From assembly GCA_029880265.1 (NCBI GenBank), contig JAOUOT010000012.1, positions 1-64,000 on the forward strand: 64,000 nucleotides of DNA. The letters are read 5' to 3'. The stretch's first letter is position 1; every line of letters starts with the position of its first letter. The notes under the pieces were generated by a model. It worked only from the letters and a program-made list of their open reading frames with translations, did no database searches and was not told the origin of the DNA. The position numbers and the translations under genes are program-made. This DNA comes from Spirochaetia bacterium. GTDB lineage: Bacteria; Spirochaetota; Leptospiria; Turneriellales; JAOUOS01. Shown in pieces: positions 16,495 through 25,093 of this stretch.

Positions 16495-17006
16495 ATGAAA
16501 AAAATCAAAAAAGCGCGAAAAAAGCTTTTGTATATTCAGCTGTTGTAACAGCGATTTTAGCAGGTTACTTTATTGGGGGTACGGGGGTGTTTGCGCATAT
16601 AACGCAGGTTACCGGATCTGGTGGGGTAGGTTCTTTTAAAACTACTGAAATTATCGGTTCAAACGTGAATACAAATAATTGTGTTTTTGGCGATATCGCA
16701 ATATCGCCAAAAACAACTAATGGCATTGTTATAGTTGCCTGTCAAGAAACAACAACTGGAGAAGAAACAAGTACGACTGACATTAGAGCTTATCGAAATA
16801 AAAATCCTTTTGGATCTACAGATAATACTTTTACATCTATCACTACTCTCTCAACTACACATATGGGCTGGTATGAAAATATTTCAAAGGCACAAGATCA
16901 AATACCAATAAATGCGTCTATTGGCCTTTCTTTTGACAGAGCCGATTCAAGAGATTGGGCTCCTTCGGGCAATAGCCTGGAGTTTCAATCTTTCCCACTT
17001 CAATAG
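16495..17006 (+). pseudogene. Frameshifted gene for a small secreted protein
   Basis: AGAGGGG precedes ATG 16495, which opens with MKKIKKARKK and then hits a stop after 17 codons. The -1 frame from the AAAAAAGC tract continues without interruption as AFVYSAVVTAILAGYFIGGT, then GVFAHITQVTG, to a stop at 17006. Joined, they give a classic signal peptide (basic start, hydrophobic core, cleavage near VFA-HI) and a mature domain of about 135 residues, rich in T, S, N and G. The shift lies next to homopolymer A runs, so it is either real decay, phase variation or a sequencing error. I do not recognise the mature domain. Confidence 0.6.
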
Positions 17007-17187
17007 CGCACCTGATTATAGCTACCTGAGCAATTGAAGTCTCATTTCCAGCCGGACCATTCGTATCCCAAATATTAATAATATAAAAGCTATTGCAATA
17101 AAAAACTTGAGCTTCATTTTAAATTTATTTGCATAGGTAAATATATTAACATTCCCTAAAAAACCTGATAACTAAAAAGTTATATTC

Positions 17188-20100
17188 TCAATACTTAAAA
17201 TAGTACCGGGGTTTTCTTTTTATTCTAAAAATAAAGTCTAATATCCAGCGAAATACCCTATAGAGAAATGGAGGTTTTTTAGGGGGCCGCCAGCCTTGTC
17301 CGATAAACCATGCAACGCGTCCAAGTTCTTCTTTGCCGTATAATTGTACCGCATATACTTTATACCTATTCTTAATAAACTCTTTTGGTATTTGAACTAA
17401 AAGCCTTAAATTAGCCTTTGTCTTTGGCGCAAGTACTAAATTGTCAAACTGATTTATCATATTTATATTTAACAGAATCCAGACAACATTTCGCTTTCTG
17501 TCAATTTTTACCAGTTTATATTTTAGCTGTTCTATTTCCCTTATTTTTACAACTATATCTTTGATTAATTCAACCGGAATTTCTAAAATAGCTTTAGAAC
17601 CCTTCGGTAGATTCATCTGCATTTGCAATATTAAAGGCCTTTTTGTATCTTTATTTGGAATTTCTGAAAACCTGAACGGCAACGCGTGAAAACCAAAAGG
17701 ATCTTCACCGTCCGGCGTCTCTTCTGGAGGCGGCGGAGGTTCCGGTTCAGGCGCGGGAGGCGGTTCCGGAGCCGGCGGAATATTGTCTACTACATTCATA
17801 TTTCGATAGGTAATATCGTTAACATCTCTTATATATTGCATATATGTTGTCGCATCTATAACATTGCTTACAATATCTGACCATAACGGTTTCGGGTCGC
17901 CATCACTGCCTATTATAGCAATAAGACAATAATGGCCTATTGCCGGAATGTTTGCGCTTGGCCATATTAAAGGGTTTGAAACGTAAAGAATTCCGTCATT
18001 AGGAAGATCCACAGGAAAAACAGCATCGCCTATTAATACCCAATCTACCGGCATAATAGACGTCGCAAGAGGGGCATAATAAACGGTCGCGGTTACATTG
18101 GTTGCAATCGCAGCGCCCTTATTCTGCGCCCGAATTAAAATATAATTATCTTGACCAAATTCTGCTTTGCTGCCAAAGTTATAGTTATTTACAATTGTAG
18201 GGTTCGTTCCGCCATAATCGTTTTGCAGAGTAGATAAGTTTGGACTTGTATTTAACACAATAATATCAGGACTCATAGAAAGAGAACCGGCTGAGGGTTC
18301 AATCCCTAAATCATCGATATTGTCTCTTACAAATACATCAGGCGTCAAATTTATCAAGGTTATTAAGCCTGTACTGTTGGTATCTAAGACGGGGTTGCCT
18401 GCGGCATCAAAAATATTATCAGCAGTCGGTTTAATTTCAATTATTTCTACTCCGCTGGGAGCGGGAGTAATATCTAAATTAACTATAGCTGTTGTCTCGC
18501 CCGCAGTGTGGGTAATACTACTTATATTGGCGCTGGTTGCGGCGCCCCCATTTGTATTTAAGGCAATAGAAAAATCAGCGGCAATCAAACCTCCTAATGC
18601 CCCGATATCTGAATAGACCGCTCTGTTAAATATTATCGTTACAGAGCTGTTATCAGCAGCCAATGTGGCGCCCGCAATGAACGGAGATGGTTTCAAGAAT
18701 GTTACCGACGAGGCATCTGTTACCGTGTTTGCGTTTGACGATGTGTTCCCAAGAGTATCTTGAATATTGCTTATTGAAAAAGTCAAAACGCCTTCTGTAT
18801 CTGTCGCCTGCATTGTATAAGTCGCCTGCCATGCCTGAGGTCCTCCGGTAACGGTCGCTGTCTGTCCCGCTATCGTTACAGTAGGAGTTTGAATGTCTTC
18901 ATTCGCCGTAATGTTTACCGTAATTATATCGCCGATTTTTGCATACGAAGAAGTGGCATTATTTGAAGAAATTGAAACTGTGCTCAAGATTGGCCCCACC
19001 GAATCATTCAGAGCAAGAGTACCCGTGCCATTTGTTGTCAGAGCGGGGTTACCTGCTGCGTCAAAAACATTATCAGCAGTCGGTTTAATTTCAATTATTT
19101 CTACGCCGCTGGGAGCGGGAGTAATATTTAAATTAACTATAGCTGTTGTATCGCCCGCTGTATGGGTAATACCGCTTATACTGGCGCTGGTTGCAGTTCC
19201 CCCGTTTGGGTTTAAGATAATAGAAAAATCAGCGGCAATCAAGCCTCCTGTTGCCCCGATATCAGAATAGACCGCTCTGTTAAATGTTATAGTAACCAAA
19301 CTGTTATCCGCATCTAATACGGCGTTTGTAATCGTCGGAGAGGGTTTTAAGAATGTCACAGACGAGGTATCCGTTACCGTAGTTACATCTGGCGAGGTGT
19401 TCCCAAGGGTATCTTGAATATTGCTTATTGAAAAAGTCAAAACGCCTTCTGTATCTGTCGCCTGCATTGTATAAGTCGCCTGCCATGCCTGAGGTCCTCC
19501 GGTAACAGTCGCTGTCTGACCAGCGATTGTAACTGTAGGAGTTTGAATATCTTCATTAGCCGTTATATTCAACGTAATTATATCCCCAACCTTTGCATAA
19601 GCCGGCGCGGCATTGCTTGAAGAAATGCTTACCAGACTTAAAACAGGACCGGATAAATCAGCATTATAAGTGACAGTATAGTCAACCAGTACACCGCCAG
19701 CGGCGTCTGTGATATTTGCAATATTGAGTACAATGTTAACCAGCTTATCTACATTTATATCTGTAAGACTGCCGGTAAAATTTAGTGTTATTACGTTTTC
19801 TATTTTGCCTACATTTTCTATATTTGTTAAACGAAGACCGTTATTTTCATAAACAACCGGCCCCGAAAAAGCAAGATTAGCTGGAGTCGATGCGCCGCCG
19901 CCTGAAAGAGTATAATTGTCGATAGTTGTTACCGGCGAAACATCTAAACCTATTGCAGAATTATCTCCGACGGGTTTTGACATTACAATATTTACTTTCG
20001 AAAGACTATTGATTGTACTGCCTTCAACCGGGTCGACCTTTAGAATGGTTGGCGGCGCAAGAAGGTTGTTTAACCTTGCTTCAACAAATGTCTTTACATT

Positions 20101-20631
20101 GGCAAAGTCTGCACTGTCAAAAGCCCCCAAGTGCCAAAATGATATTGGATCATTATTGGATGAACAATTTGTGTTCCATTTATCTGTGATAAAATAAGAC
20201 TCTGACAGCAGATATGACCAGCTCATTGAACCTGCGGTAGAACCGTCGACCCCCTCAAAAGAATTGTCATTGATGCTATCAAAGCCACTTCTGTAAGTTA
20301 TAGCCCTTGATGCTGCATAGTTAGGATCCATAAGTACGGTTATTCCGGTAAAATCAACAGTATCTGAACTATTTTTAGCTGTTATGTCAATCGTACCCGG
20401 CGATGTCGCTCCGCCAGCGCTATTGAATATAACTGCGATAAATTGAACATTTGCAGGAAATACAGTTCTTAAAGCCGCCATTTGATGAAGCCATGCCCAA
20501 CCATTATTAAGGTCAACAAATGACAAAAGCGCCGGTCTGTTTTGAAATCCCGTTGACAACTGAAAATCTGCCCCACCCCCGTTATATATTTTTAATGTAA
20601 AATCTTCCGGTTTTTCACCAATTTTTAACAT
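17188..20631 (-). CDS. Large Ig-like repeat protein with degenerate redoxin-like N-terminus
   Basis: This 1147-residue protein starts MLKIGEKPEDFTLKIYNG, the opening of AhpC/TlpA redoxin folds, but where the catalytic CxxC should be it has NNGWAWLHQM with no cysteine. After about residue 190 comes an Ig/SwmB-like beta region with two nearly identical repeats of 218 residues (VGDIITLNITANEDIQTPTV, ITFNRAVYSDIG). Then follow a CARDB-like domain, a proline-rich linker (PPAPEPPPAPEPEPPPPPEE) and a basic C-terminal domain. No signal peptide is visible despite extracellular-type repeats. GGAGCAGG precedes the ATG. It is the last gene of an operon behind a CsgG-like protein and an RCC1 lipoprotein, so it may be a surface protein exported by an unusual route (inference). 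Confidence 0.8.
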   Translation of the reverse strand: MLKIGEKPEDFTLKIYNGGGADFQLSTGFQNRPALLSFVDLNNGWAWLHQMAALRTVFPANVQFIAVIFNSAGGATSPGTIDITAKNSSDTVDFTGITVLMDPNYAASRAITYRSGFDSINDNSFEGVDGSTAGSMSWSYLLSESYFITDKWNTNCSSNNDPISFWHLGAFDSADFANVKTFVEARLNNLLAPPTILKVDPVEGSTINSLSKVNIVMSKPVGDNSAIGLDVSPVTTIDNYTLSGGGASTPANLAFSGPVVYENNGLRLTNIENVGKIENVITLNFTGSLTDINVDKLVNIVLNIANITDAAGGVLVDYTVTYNADLSGPVLSLVSISSSNAAPAYAKVGDIITLNITANEDIQTPTVTIAGQTATVTGGPQAWQATYTMQATDTEGVLTFSISNIQDTLGNTSPDVTTVTDTSSVTFLKPSPTITNAVLDADNSLVTITFNRAVYSDIGATGGLIAADFSIILNPNGGTATSASISGITHTAGDTTAIVNLNITPAPSGVEIIEIKPTADNVFDAAGNPALTTNGTGTLALNDSVGPILSTVSISSNNATSSYAKIGDIITVNITANEDIQTPTVTIAGQTATVTGGPQAWQATYTMQATDTEGVLTFSISNIQDTLGNTSSNANTVTDASSVTFLKPSPFIAGATLAADNSSVTIIFNRAVYSDIGALGGLIAADFSIALNTNGGAATSANISSITHTAGETTAIVNLDITPAPSGVEIIEIKPTADNIFDAAGNPVLDTNSTGLITLINLTPDVFVRDNIDDLGIEPSAGSLSMSPDIIVLNTSPNLSTLQNDYGGTNPTIVNNYNFGSKAEFGQDNYILIRAQNKGAAIATNVTATVYYAPLATSIMPVDWVLIGDAVFPVDLPNDGILYVSNPLIWPSANIPAIGHYCLIAIIGSDGDPKPLWSDIVSNVIDATTYMQYIRDVNDITYRNMNVVDNIPPAPEPPPAPEPEPPPPPEETPDGEDPFGFHALPFRFSEIPNKDTKRPLILQMQMNLPKGSKAILEIPVELIKDIVVKIREIEQLKYKLVKIDRKRNVVWILLNINMINQFDNLVLAPKTKANLRLLVQIPKEFIKNRYKVYAVQLYGKEELGRVAWFIGQGWRPPKKPPFLYRVFRWILDFIFRIKRKPRYYFKY
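18347..19654. repeat. Two tandem 654-bp direct repeats inside the Ig-like gene
   Basis: The unit recurs with a period of 654 bp (218 codons); for instance ATCTTGAATATTGCTTATTG occurs at 18757 and 19411. Long stretches are identical at DNA level, including a run of well over 80 bp around each of those sites, which points to recent duplication or gene conversion. Such repeats can expand or contract by recombination and may be collapsed in assemblies. Confidence 0.85.
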
Positions 20632-20670
20632 AACCTGCTCCTTAGATTTCTTTTATATTTAATATTTTTC

Positions 20671-22176
20671 TTATGGTATTTGAACAAACGTATAACTATC
20701 GTTAGTTGTTCCGTCTCCCACCTGACCAACGACATTATACCCCCATGCCCAAAGGGTATTATCGTTTCGAATTGCCAGACTATGAGAGGCTCCCATGTCA
20801 GCGATAACCCATGATTCAGTACTGGTATTTACAGGCGCGGTTTCAGAAAAGATTGTATTCGGTAGGCCTAACGCCCCGTAATTATTGGAACCCCACGCAT
20901 AAAGCGTGCCGTCTGAACGAATGCCCAATGTATGATTACTTCCGGCAAAGATCAGGCTATAAGTATTAGGATTATCAATCTCAAAAGGCGAAGTTTGCCC
21001 CGTCGTTGGCGCGCCGTCGCCTAATTCGTGCGACATGTCGCTTCCCCATGTCCAAAGAGAGCCATTGGCCTGAATGCCCGCGCTATACAGACCCCCCGCA
21101 GAAGCAGAAAGCCATGCGGCGCCGCCAATTTGTACAGGCGCGAGTTGATCGCCCGTCGTAGCGCCATTGCCAATTTGCCCTATCATATCGGATCCCCATG
21201 CCCAAAGGGTATCGTCAGATTGTATACCGAGACTGTGAACCCCGCCTGCCGAAGCAGACTTCCATGTAGCGCCGCCGATTTTTACAGGAGCATTACGTTG
21301 GGTATTTGAATTGTCGCCTATCTGGCCATAGGCATTGCCGCCCCATGCCCAAAGGGTATCGTCTGACTGAATGCCCAGACTATGAGCGCCATAGCCTGTT
21401 ATCCCGTTGGCAGAAACAGACTTCCATGTAGCGCCGCCGATTTTTACAGGAGCATTACGCTGGGTAATTGAAGTATCGCCTAACTGGCCATAGGTATTAT
21501 CGCCCCATGCCCAAAGAGTGCCGTCTGATTGAATGCCTAAGCTGTGATTATTTCCCGCAGCGATGGCTATCCATGTAGCTGTACCAATTTTCACAGGTAT
21601 TGTACTGCATTTATAAACGCTGCAGGTTTCGGTTATTGTACCGCCGTCGCCTAATTGACCGTTTTCATTATTGCCCCATGCCCAAAGCGAGCCGTCGCCG
21701 CGAAGAGCCAAAGAATGCGCGTCGCCTGCAGAAACTATTGTCCAGTTGTTGGCGCAGGTAATGATTACAGTAACATCTGAAGTCGGCATTGTTCCCGTAT
21801 TGCTATTCATAGCGCAATTAAGAGCTCCATTCGGTGAAACTGTTAATGTTACGTTATAGCTTTCTCCTGATGTTACTTTCTCAGAAAAAGTATATGCGCC
21901 GTCAGCCGGTACGTTCAAAGAATCAGAGCCATTTTGCAATATTAATGCCGCTGAGCGTATACCTGTAACTTCAACATGAATACTCTGTTTCGTTACCGGT
22001 AAATCTTGCCCCGGTATATGGTCGTCTCTGTACGGTAGATCTTCATATTCAAAGACACTGCATTGTGTGAAAGAAGCCACAAGAAGAACTGCCGCTATGA
22101 AATTACCTTTTTTCATGATTTTTTTAGTGTTCCTTAAAGTATTTTTAAAACCTTTTTTCATATTTAAGCGACGCAT
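20671..22176 (-). CDS. RCC1-repeat lipoprotein
   Basis: This 501-residue protein has seven-bladed-propeller RCC1 repeats, about six or seven copies of HSLGIQSDGTLWAWGDNTYG with variations. They follow a Bacon/Ig-like N domain (NVTLTVSPNGALNCAMNSNT, VTVIITCANNW). AAAAGGAGAG lies 4 bp before ATG 22176, so I keep the long start although it overlaps the upstream gene by 32 bp. The signal region FIAAVLLVASFTQCSVF ends in a relaxed lipobox with Cys 39. Bacterial RCC1 proteins are usually surface or secreted; ligands are unknown. The tandem repeats share long identical DNA segments. Confidence 0.85.
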   Translation of the reverse strand: MRRLNMKKGFKNTLRNTKKIMKKGNFIAAVLLVASFTQCSVFEYEDLPYRDDHIPGQDLPVTKQSIHVEVTGIRSAALILQNGSDSLNVPADGAYTFSEKVTSGESYNVTLTVSPNGALNCAMNSNTGTMPTSDVTVIITCANNWTIVSAGDAHSLALRGDGSLWAWGNNENGQLGDGGTITETCSVYKCSTIPVKIGTATWIAIAAGNNHSLGIQSDGTLWAWGDNTYGQLGDTSITQRNAPVKIGGATWKSVSANGITGYGAHSLGIQSDDTLWAWGGNAYGQIGDNSNTQRNAPVKIGGATWKSASAGGVHSLGIQSDDTLWAWGSDMIGQIGNGATTGDQLAPVQIGGAAWLSASAGGLYSAGIQANGSLWTWGSDMSHELGDGAPTTGQTSPFEIDNPNTYSLIFAGSNHTLGIRSDGTLYAWGSNNYGALGLPNTIFSETAPVNTSTESWVIADMGASHSLAIRNDNTLWAWGYNVVGQVGDGTTNDSYTFVQIP

Positions 22177-23566
22177 AAAACTCTCCTTTTGTTAAATTTA
22201 TATTTTGAAAATTTCTTATTTGGAGCGGTAAGCCGGCGTAAAAAATTAATTTTGGTTCATCGCCATGATTCATCGCGACTGTTTCGTATGATTTTCCAAA
22301 AATGAAAATATCTGCAAGACTTACGGCATACATGCTCAAAACTCCTAAAAACGCGTAATTTCTCAGTAAAAACGCGCTGTTCATATCAGAATAAGCTTTT
22401 TCAAGACCGCTTGTCGCGCTCTGGTAGGCTTTATCTTTGGCCGAGTAATCCATGGCGGCATAGGCAAAAAGCCCTAAAGAGCCGGCCCATAACGGCATAT
22501 AGACCCATCCGCGCCAATTGTCGGCATAAAGATGACCCCATCCGGGGGCAGCGGCCGTTCTTATAATCATGCCCATGTATGTTCTTCTGCCGGCTTCAAT
22601 GAATTTTATTCTTTCTTGAACAAGAACCTTTTGGGGTAAAGGCGGCAGAGCCTTTTTCATTTCGGAGCTCATTTCATCGGCAAGCTGAGAGATGGCGGTA
22701 AACATGTTGCTATCTACGCCAGTTAGTTTTGTTTTGGTAACCATTATCCTCTGGCTTGATATTTGAATGGCTTTTGATACCATCTGCATCTGGTTTCCTA
22801 TTAACGAAAAACTGCCAATGACAACGACATCGGCCTGGGCCTTTGCGCCTACTTTTATGGCAATATCTTCGTCGTATGCCTCATGCGGATTGTATTTATT
22901 TTCTTTCATTTGTTTTTGCCAGACATTTCGGTTTAATAAATCAAAACTTTTTGTTTTTTGAATGGGATCCAAAAAAGCGTCGGGAATGCTTACGGCTAAA
23001 TAATTATACTCTTCGCGTTTCTGGGTATTGACAAAATCAAGTATAACAACGCGTCTGTTCAGAAGCTTTTCGGGCTCTTTGACTTTTTTACCGCTTAATT
23101 TGGCCACAATGTTTTCTGCCGCAAGCGGAAATTCTTTTTCATTAGAAACCGTGACCTCTTCGGCTTTTTCGTATCTTTGTGAAACAACGTCTAAAATTTT
23201 CGCGTTAATAGTAAAAATTCCGAAAGCTTTAAAGACATTTCCTGTAAGCATTTTTTCGCACTCAAGAGCGTTACCAAGATCAATGATACATTCTTCGCTG
23301 CTACAAGACCCGGAGCCCACCGCCTGCTTAGCGGCTTTGATGTTCATCATTTGCTCAATTTGATCGTTGCTTATGACCTCGTATAAATTGGTTTTTATTA
23401 ATGCCGTGCGTATTTTTTCGGTTAAAAAACGGCTTTCTTCTTTAGAGATGTTTTTATCGTGAGCTAATGGCAAAACCGCGATTCTTTTTTTGCCGCCTTG
23501 AGCGTGAAGCGAAAATGCCGCGAAAACAAATAACGTTCCCAAGAGATATTTTTTGAATGACACCAT
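22145..23566 (-). CDS. CsgG/TolB-like secreted protein with C-terminal membrane segments
   Basis: A signal peptide (YLLGTLFVFAAFSLHAQG) precedes two CsgG-like nucleating domains: RIAVLPLAHDKNISKEES with LYEVISNDQIEQMM, and VVILDFVNTQKREEYNYL with FDLLNRNVWQKQM. GSGSCSSEECIIDLGNAL is the usual segment in which such proteins bind or detect partners. The last 130 residues have two to three hydrophobic stretches (WVYMPLWAGSLGLFAYAAM) of the DUF5683 type. It heads the operon with the RCC1 lipoprotein and the Ig-like protein. It may form part of an outer-membrane export or assembly complex for them (inference). Confidence 0.75.
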   Translation of the reverse strand: MVSFKKYLLGTLFVFAAFSLHAQGGKKRIAVLPLAHDKNISKEESRFLTEKIRTALIKTNLYEVISNDQIEQMMNIKAAKQAVGSGSCSSEECIIDLGNALECEKMLTGNVFKAFGIFTINAKILDVVSQRYEKAEEVTVSNEKEFPLAAENIVAKLSGKKVKEPEKLLNRRVVILDFVNTQKREEYNYLAVSIPDAFLDPIQKTKSFDLLNRNVWQKQMKENKYNPHEAYDEDIAIKVGAKAQADVVVIGSFSLIGNQMQMVSKAIQISSQRIMVTKTKLTGVDSNMFTAISQLADEMSSEMKKALPPLPQKVLVQERIKFIEAGRRTYMGMIIRTAAAPGWGHLYADNWRGWVYMPLWAGSLGLFAYAAMDYSAKDKAYQSATSGLEKAYSDMNSAFLLRNYAFLGVLSMYAVSLADIFIFGKSYETVAMNHGDEPKLIFYAGLPLQIRNFQNINLTKGEFYASLKYEKRF

Positions 23567-23876
23567 GACCTTCCCCCTGATTTTACTATCTTATTTAGTA
23601 TTGTATAATCTCATATGCAATTGAAATGGTCAACTATTTTTTTATAATTTTGCAGAACAGAATTGGGTACATTTTGTCACAAAGCCATAATAAAAGAGTA
23701 TTAGCGAATATTTGAACGTTTTTCTTTGTCATTGCAGGCTTTAATATTAAAGAAAAATTAGCGAATTATTTTATTAAAACAATCAAACCCTGTTACAAAT
23801 TTTTATATTTATGAAAAAGCTCTGAAACAACTATATCTTATATTTCTATTAGAATTTAAATAACAGGAGAATAAAA
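23567..23876. promoter_or_regulatory. Divergent intergenic region ahead of CsgG-like and Spy-like genes
   Basis: This 310-bp AT-rich stretch has no gene on either strand. A direct repeat TTAGCGAAT occurs at about 23700 and 23759, roughly 59 bp apart, and could be a site for a response regulator such as the one encoded at 24415. I could not identify a clear promoter. AACAGGAGAA just before 23877 is the ribosome site of the Spy-like gene. Confidence 0.35.
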
Positions 23877-24350
23877 ATGAATGAAAAGAAATGTAAATGC
23901 AAAACTAGAAAAGGGAAAAAAATCTTTTTTCTTAGCCTGGGTCTGGCTTTTTTGTTAACGGCATTCTGCGGACACAGAATGTGCCACAAGGGAATGCACG
24001 GCATAAGCGAAAAGCATATCAATCGCATGGTCGAAAAAATCGTCGATGAGCTTGATCTTGACGAAAAACAAGAAGCCAAATTAACCGGCATTAAAGAAGA
24101 AATTCTTACAAAAAGAACGCAGTTTGAAACGATAAGCAAAGAAACAAAAGAGTTCTTTACAGAAGAGATAAAAAAAGACAGTTTCGACGCCGCTAAAATA
24201 AACAAAGATTTAGATAAAAATAGCGAGAAGCTGAAAGAATTTCGAGTTTTTCTTGTTGAAAAATTCGCCGAATTTCATGCGATTTTAAGGCCTGAGCAAA
24301 AAAAAGAGCTTGCCGAACATATTGAAAAAAAGAAAAAGAGATGCGAATAG
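23877..24350 (+). CDS. Spy/CpxP-like periplasmic lipoprotein
   Basis: The 157-residue protein has a basic N-terminus, a hydrophobic core (IFFLSLGLAFLLTAFC) ending in a lipobox-like LTAFC, a Cys/His cluster (CGHRMCHKGMHG) and a long charged helical body. LDLDEKQEAKLTGIKEEIL and AILRPEQKKELAEHI correspond to the LTxxQ motifs of Spy/CpxP chaperones. AGGAG precedes the ATG. It lies directly before a response regulator and histidine kinase, as CpxP relatives do. It is therefore likely both a target and an inhibitory input of that system, and the Cys/His cluster suggests metal binding. Confidence 0.8.
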   Translation: MNEKKCKCKTRKGKKIFFLSLGLAFLLTAFCGHRMCHKGMHGISEKHINRMVEKIVDELDLDEKQEAKLTGIKEEILTKRTQFETISKETKEFFTEEIKKDSFDAAKINKDLDKNSEKLKEFRVFLVEKFAEFHAILRPEQKKELAEHIEKKKKRCE

Positions 24351-24360
24351 TTTAATAAAC

Positions 24361-24400
24361 CCGGTTTTCATATCGCCATTATGAGAGATATGAAAACCGG
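24361..24400. terminator. 14-bp perfect hairpin between Spy-like gene and response regulator
   Basis: CCGGTTTTCATATC (24361-24374) pairs exactly with 24387-24400 around a 12-nt loop. It begins 10 bp after the Spy-like stop and ends 14 bp before the regulator start. There is no T-run, so it is probably not a full terminator. It may protect the upstream mRNA or lower expression of the downstream genes. Confidence 0.45.
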
Positions 24401-24414
24401 TCTATAAAAATAAT

Positions 24415-25092
24415 ATGAGACAAAAAATTTATGTCTTAGACGACGATAAAAAATTGAATTCTTTATTAAAAGAATATCTTTCAAGTTTCGGCTACGAAAT
24501 TATATCGTTTGTAAATCCACGTGATTTTTTTTACCGTCTTAAAAAAGAAGAGCCCGATTTGCTGTTACTTGACGTAATGCTTCCCGAAATGGACGGCTTT
24601 GAAGTTTTAAGAAAATTCAGAAAAGAATATTCGATACCTGTAATCATGCTGACGGCAAGAGACGATATTACCGATAAGGTGGCCGGTTTAGAGACGGGCG
24701 CCGACGATTATATCGCCAAGCCCTTTGAACCGCGCGAGATTGCGGCTAGAATAGCCGCTGTATTAAGAAGAATTCATCCACAGTCTGAAAATAAAATAAA
24801 ACATGAAACAGTTGAAATAAATTTCAAGAGCCGCGAAGTTAAAGTTCAGAACAAAACAATTGATTTAACGACAATGGAATTTGATCTTCTTTCTATTTTC
24901 ATCAAAAATAAGGGGCGGGTTATTTCAAGAGACGAAATTACTGAAATGATTAAAGGAGACGAATTTGAACCTTTCAATAGATCGGTTGATATTTTGGTAA
25001 GCAGATTAAGGCAAAAATTAGGCGACGACTATCAAAAACAGGCGTTAATAAAGACGGTTTGGGGCAAGGGCTATATGCTTATAGATAAATAG
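24415..25092 (+). CDS. OmpR-family response regulator (CpxR-like)
   Basis: The receiver domain has the acidic pair at YVLDDDKK, phosphoacceptor D53 in LLLLDVMLPEMDGFEV, T80 in VIMLTARDD and K102 in DDYIAKPFEPREI. A winged-helix OmpR domain follows (TMEFDLLSIFIKNKGRVISR, RSVDILVSRLRQKLG, IKTVWGKGYML). It is followed by its kinase after 1 bp. With the Spy-like gene upstream this looks like an envelope-stress system. The binding site is unknown; the repeats in the 23567-23876 gap are candidates. Confidence 0.95.
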   Translation: MRQKIYVLDDDKKLNSLLKEYLSSFGYEIISFVNPRDFFYRLKKEEPDLLLLDVMLPEMDGFEVLRKFRKEYSIPVIMLTARDDITDKVAGLETGADDYIAKPFEPREIAARIAAVLRRIHPQSENKIKHETVEINFKSREVKVQNKTIDLTTMEFDLLSIFIKNKGRVISRDEITEMIKGDEFEPFNRSVDILVSRLRQKLGDDYQKQALIKTVWGKGYMLIDK

Positions 25093-25093
25093 A

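Noticed and set aside
18320-19270. Two similar plus-strand open frames in the Ig-like gene
   Set aside because: They are antisense to the two 654-bp repeats. Their similarity only reflects the repeat.
22312-23363. Several short open frames opposite the CsgG-like gene
   Set aside because: The sense frame carries a signal peptide and recognisable domains; the antisense frames have no starts with ribosome sites.
23849-24205. Minus-strand frame opposite the Spy-like gene
   Set aside because: Serine- and leucine-rich shadow of a lysine-rich helical gene with a good AGGAG on the other strand.
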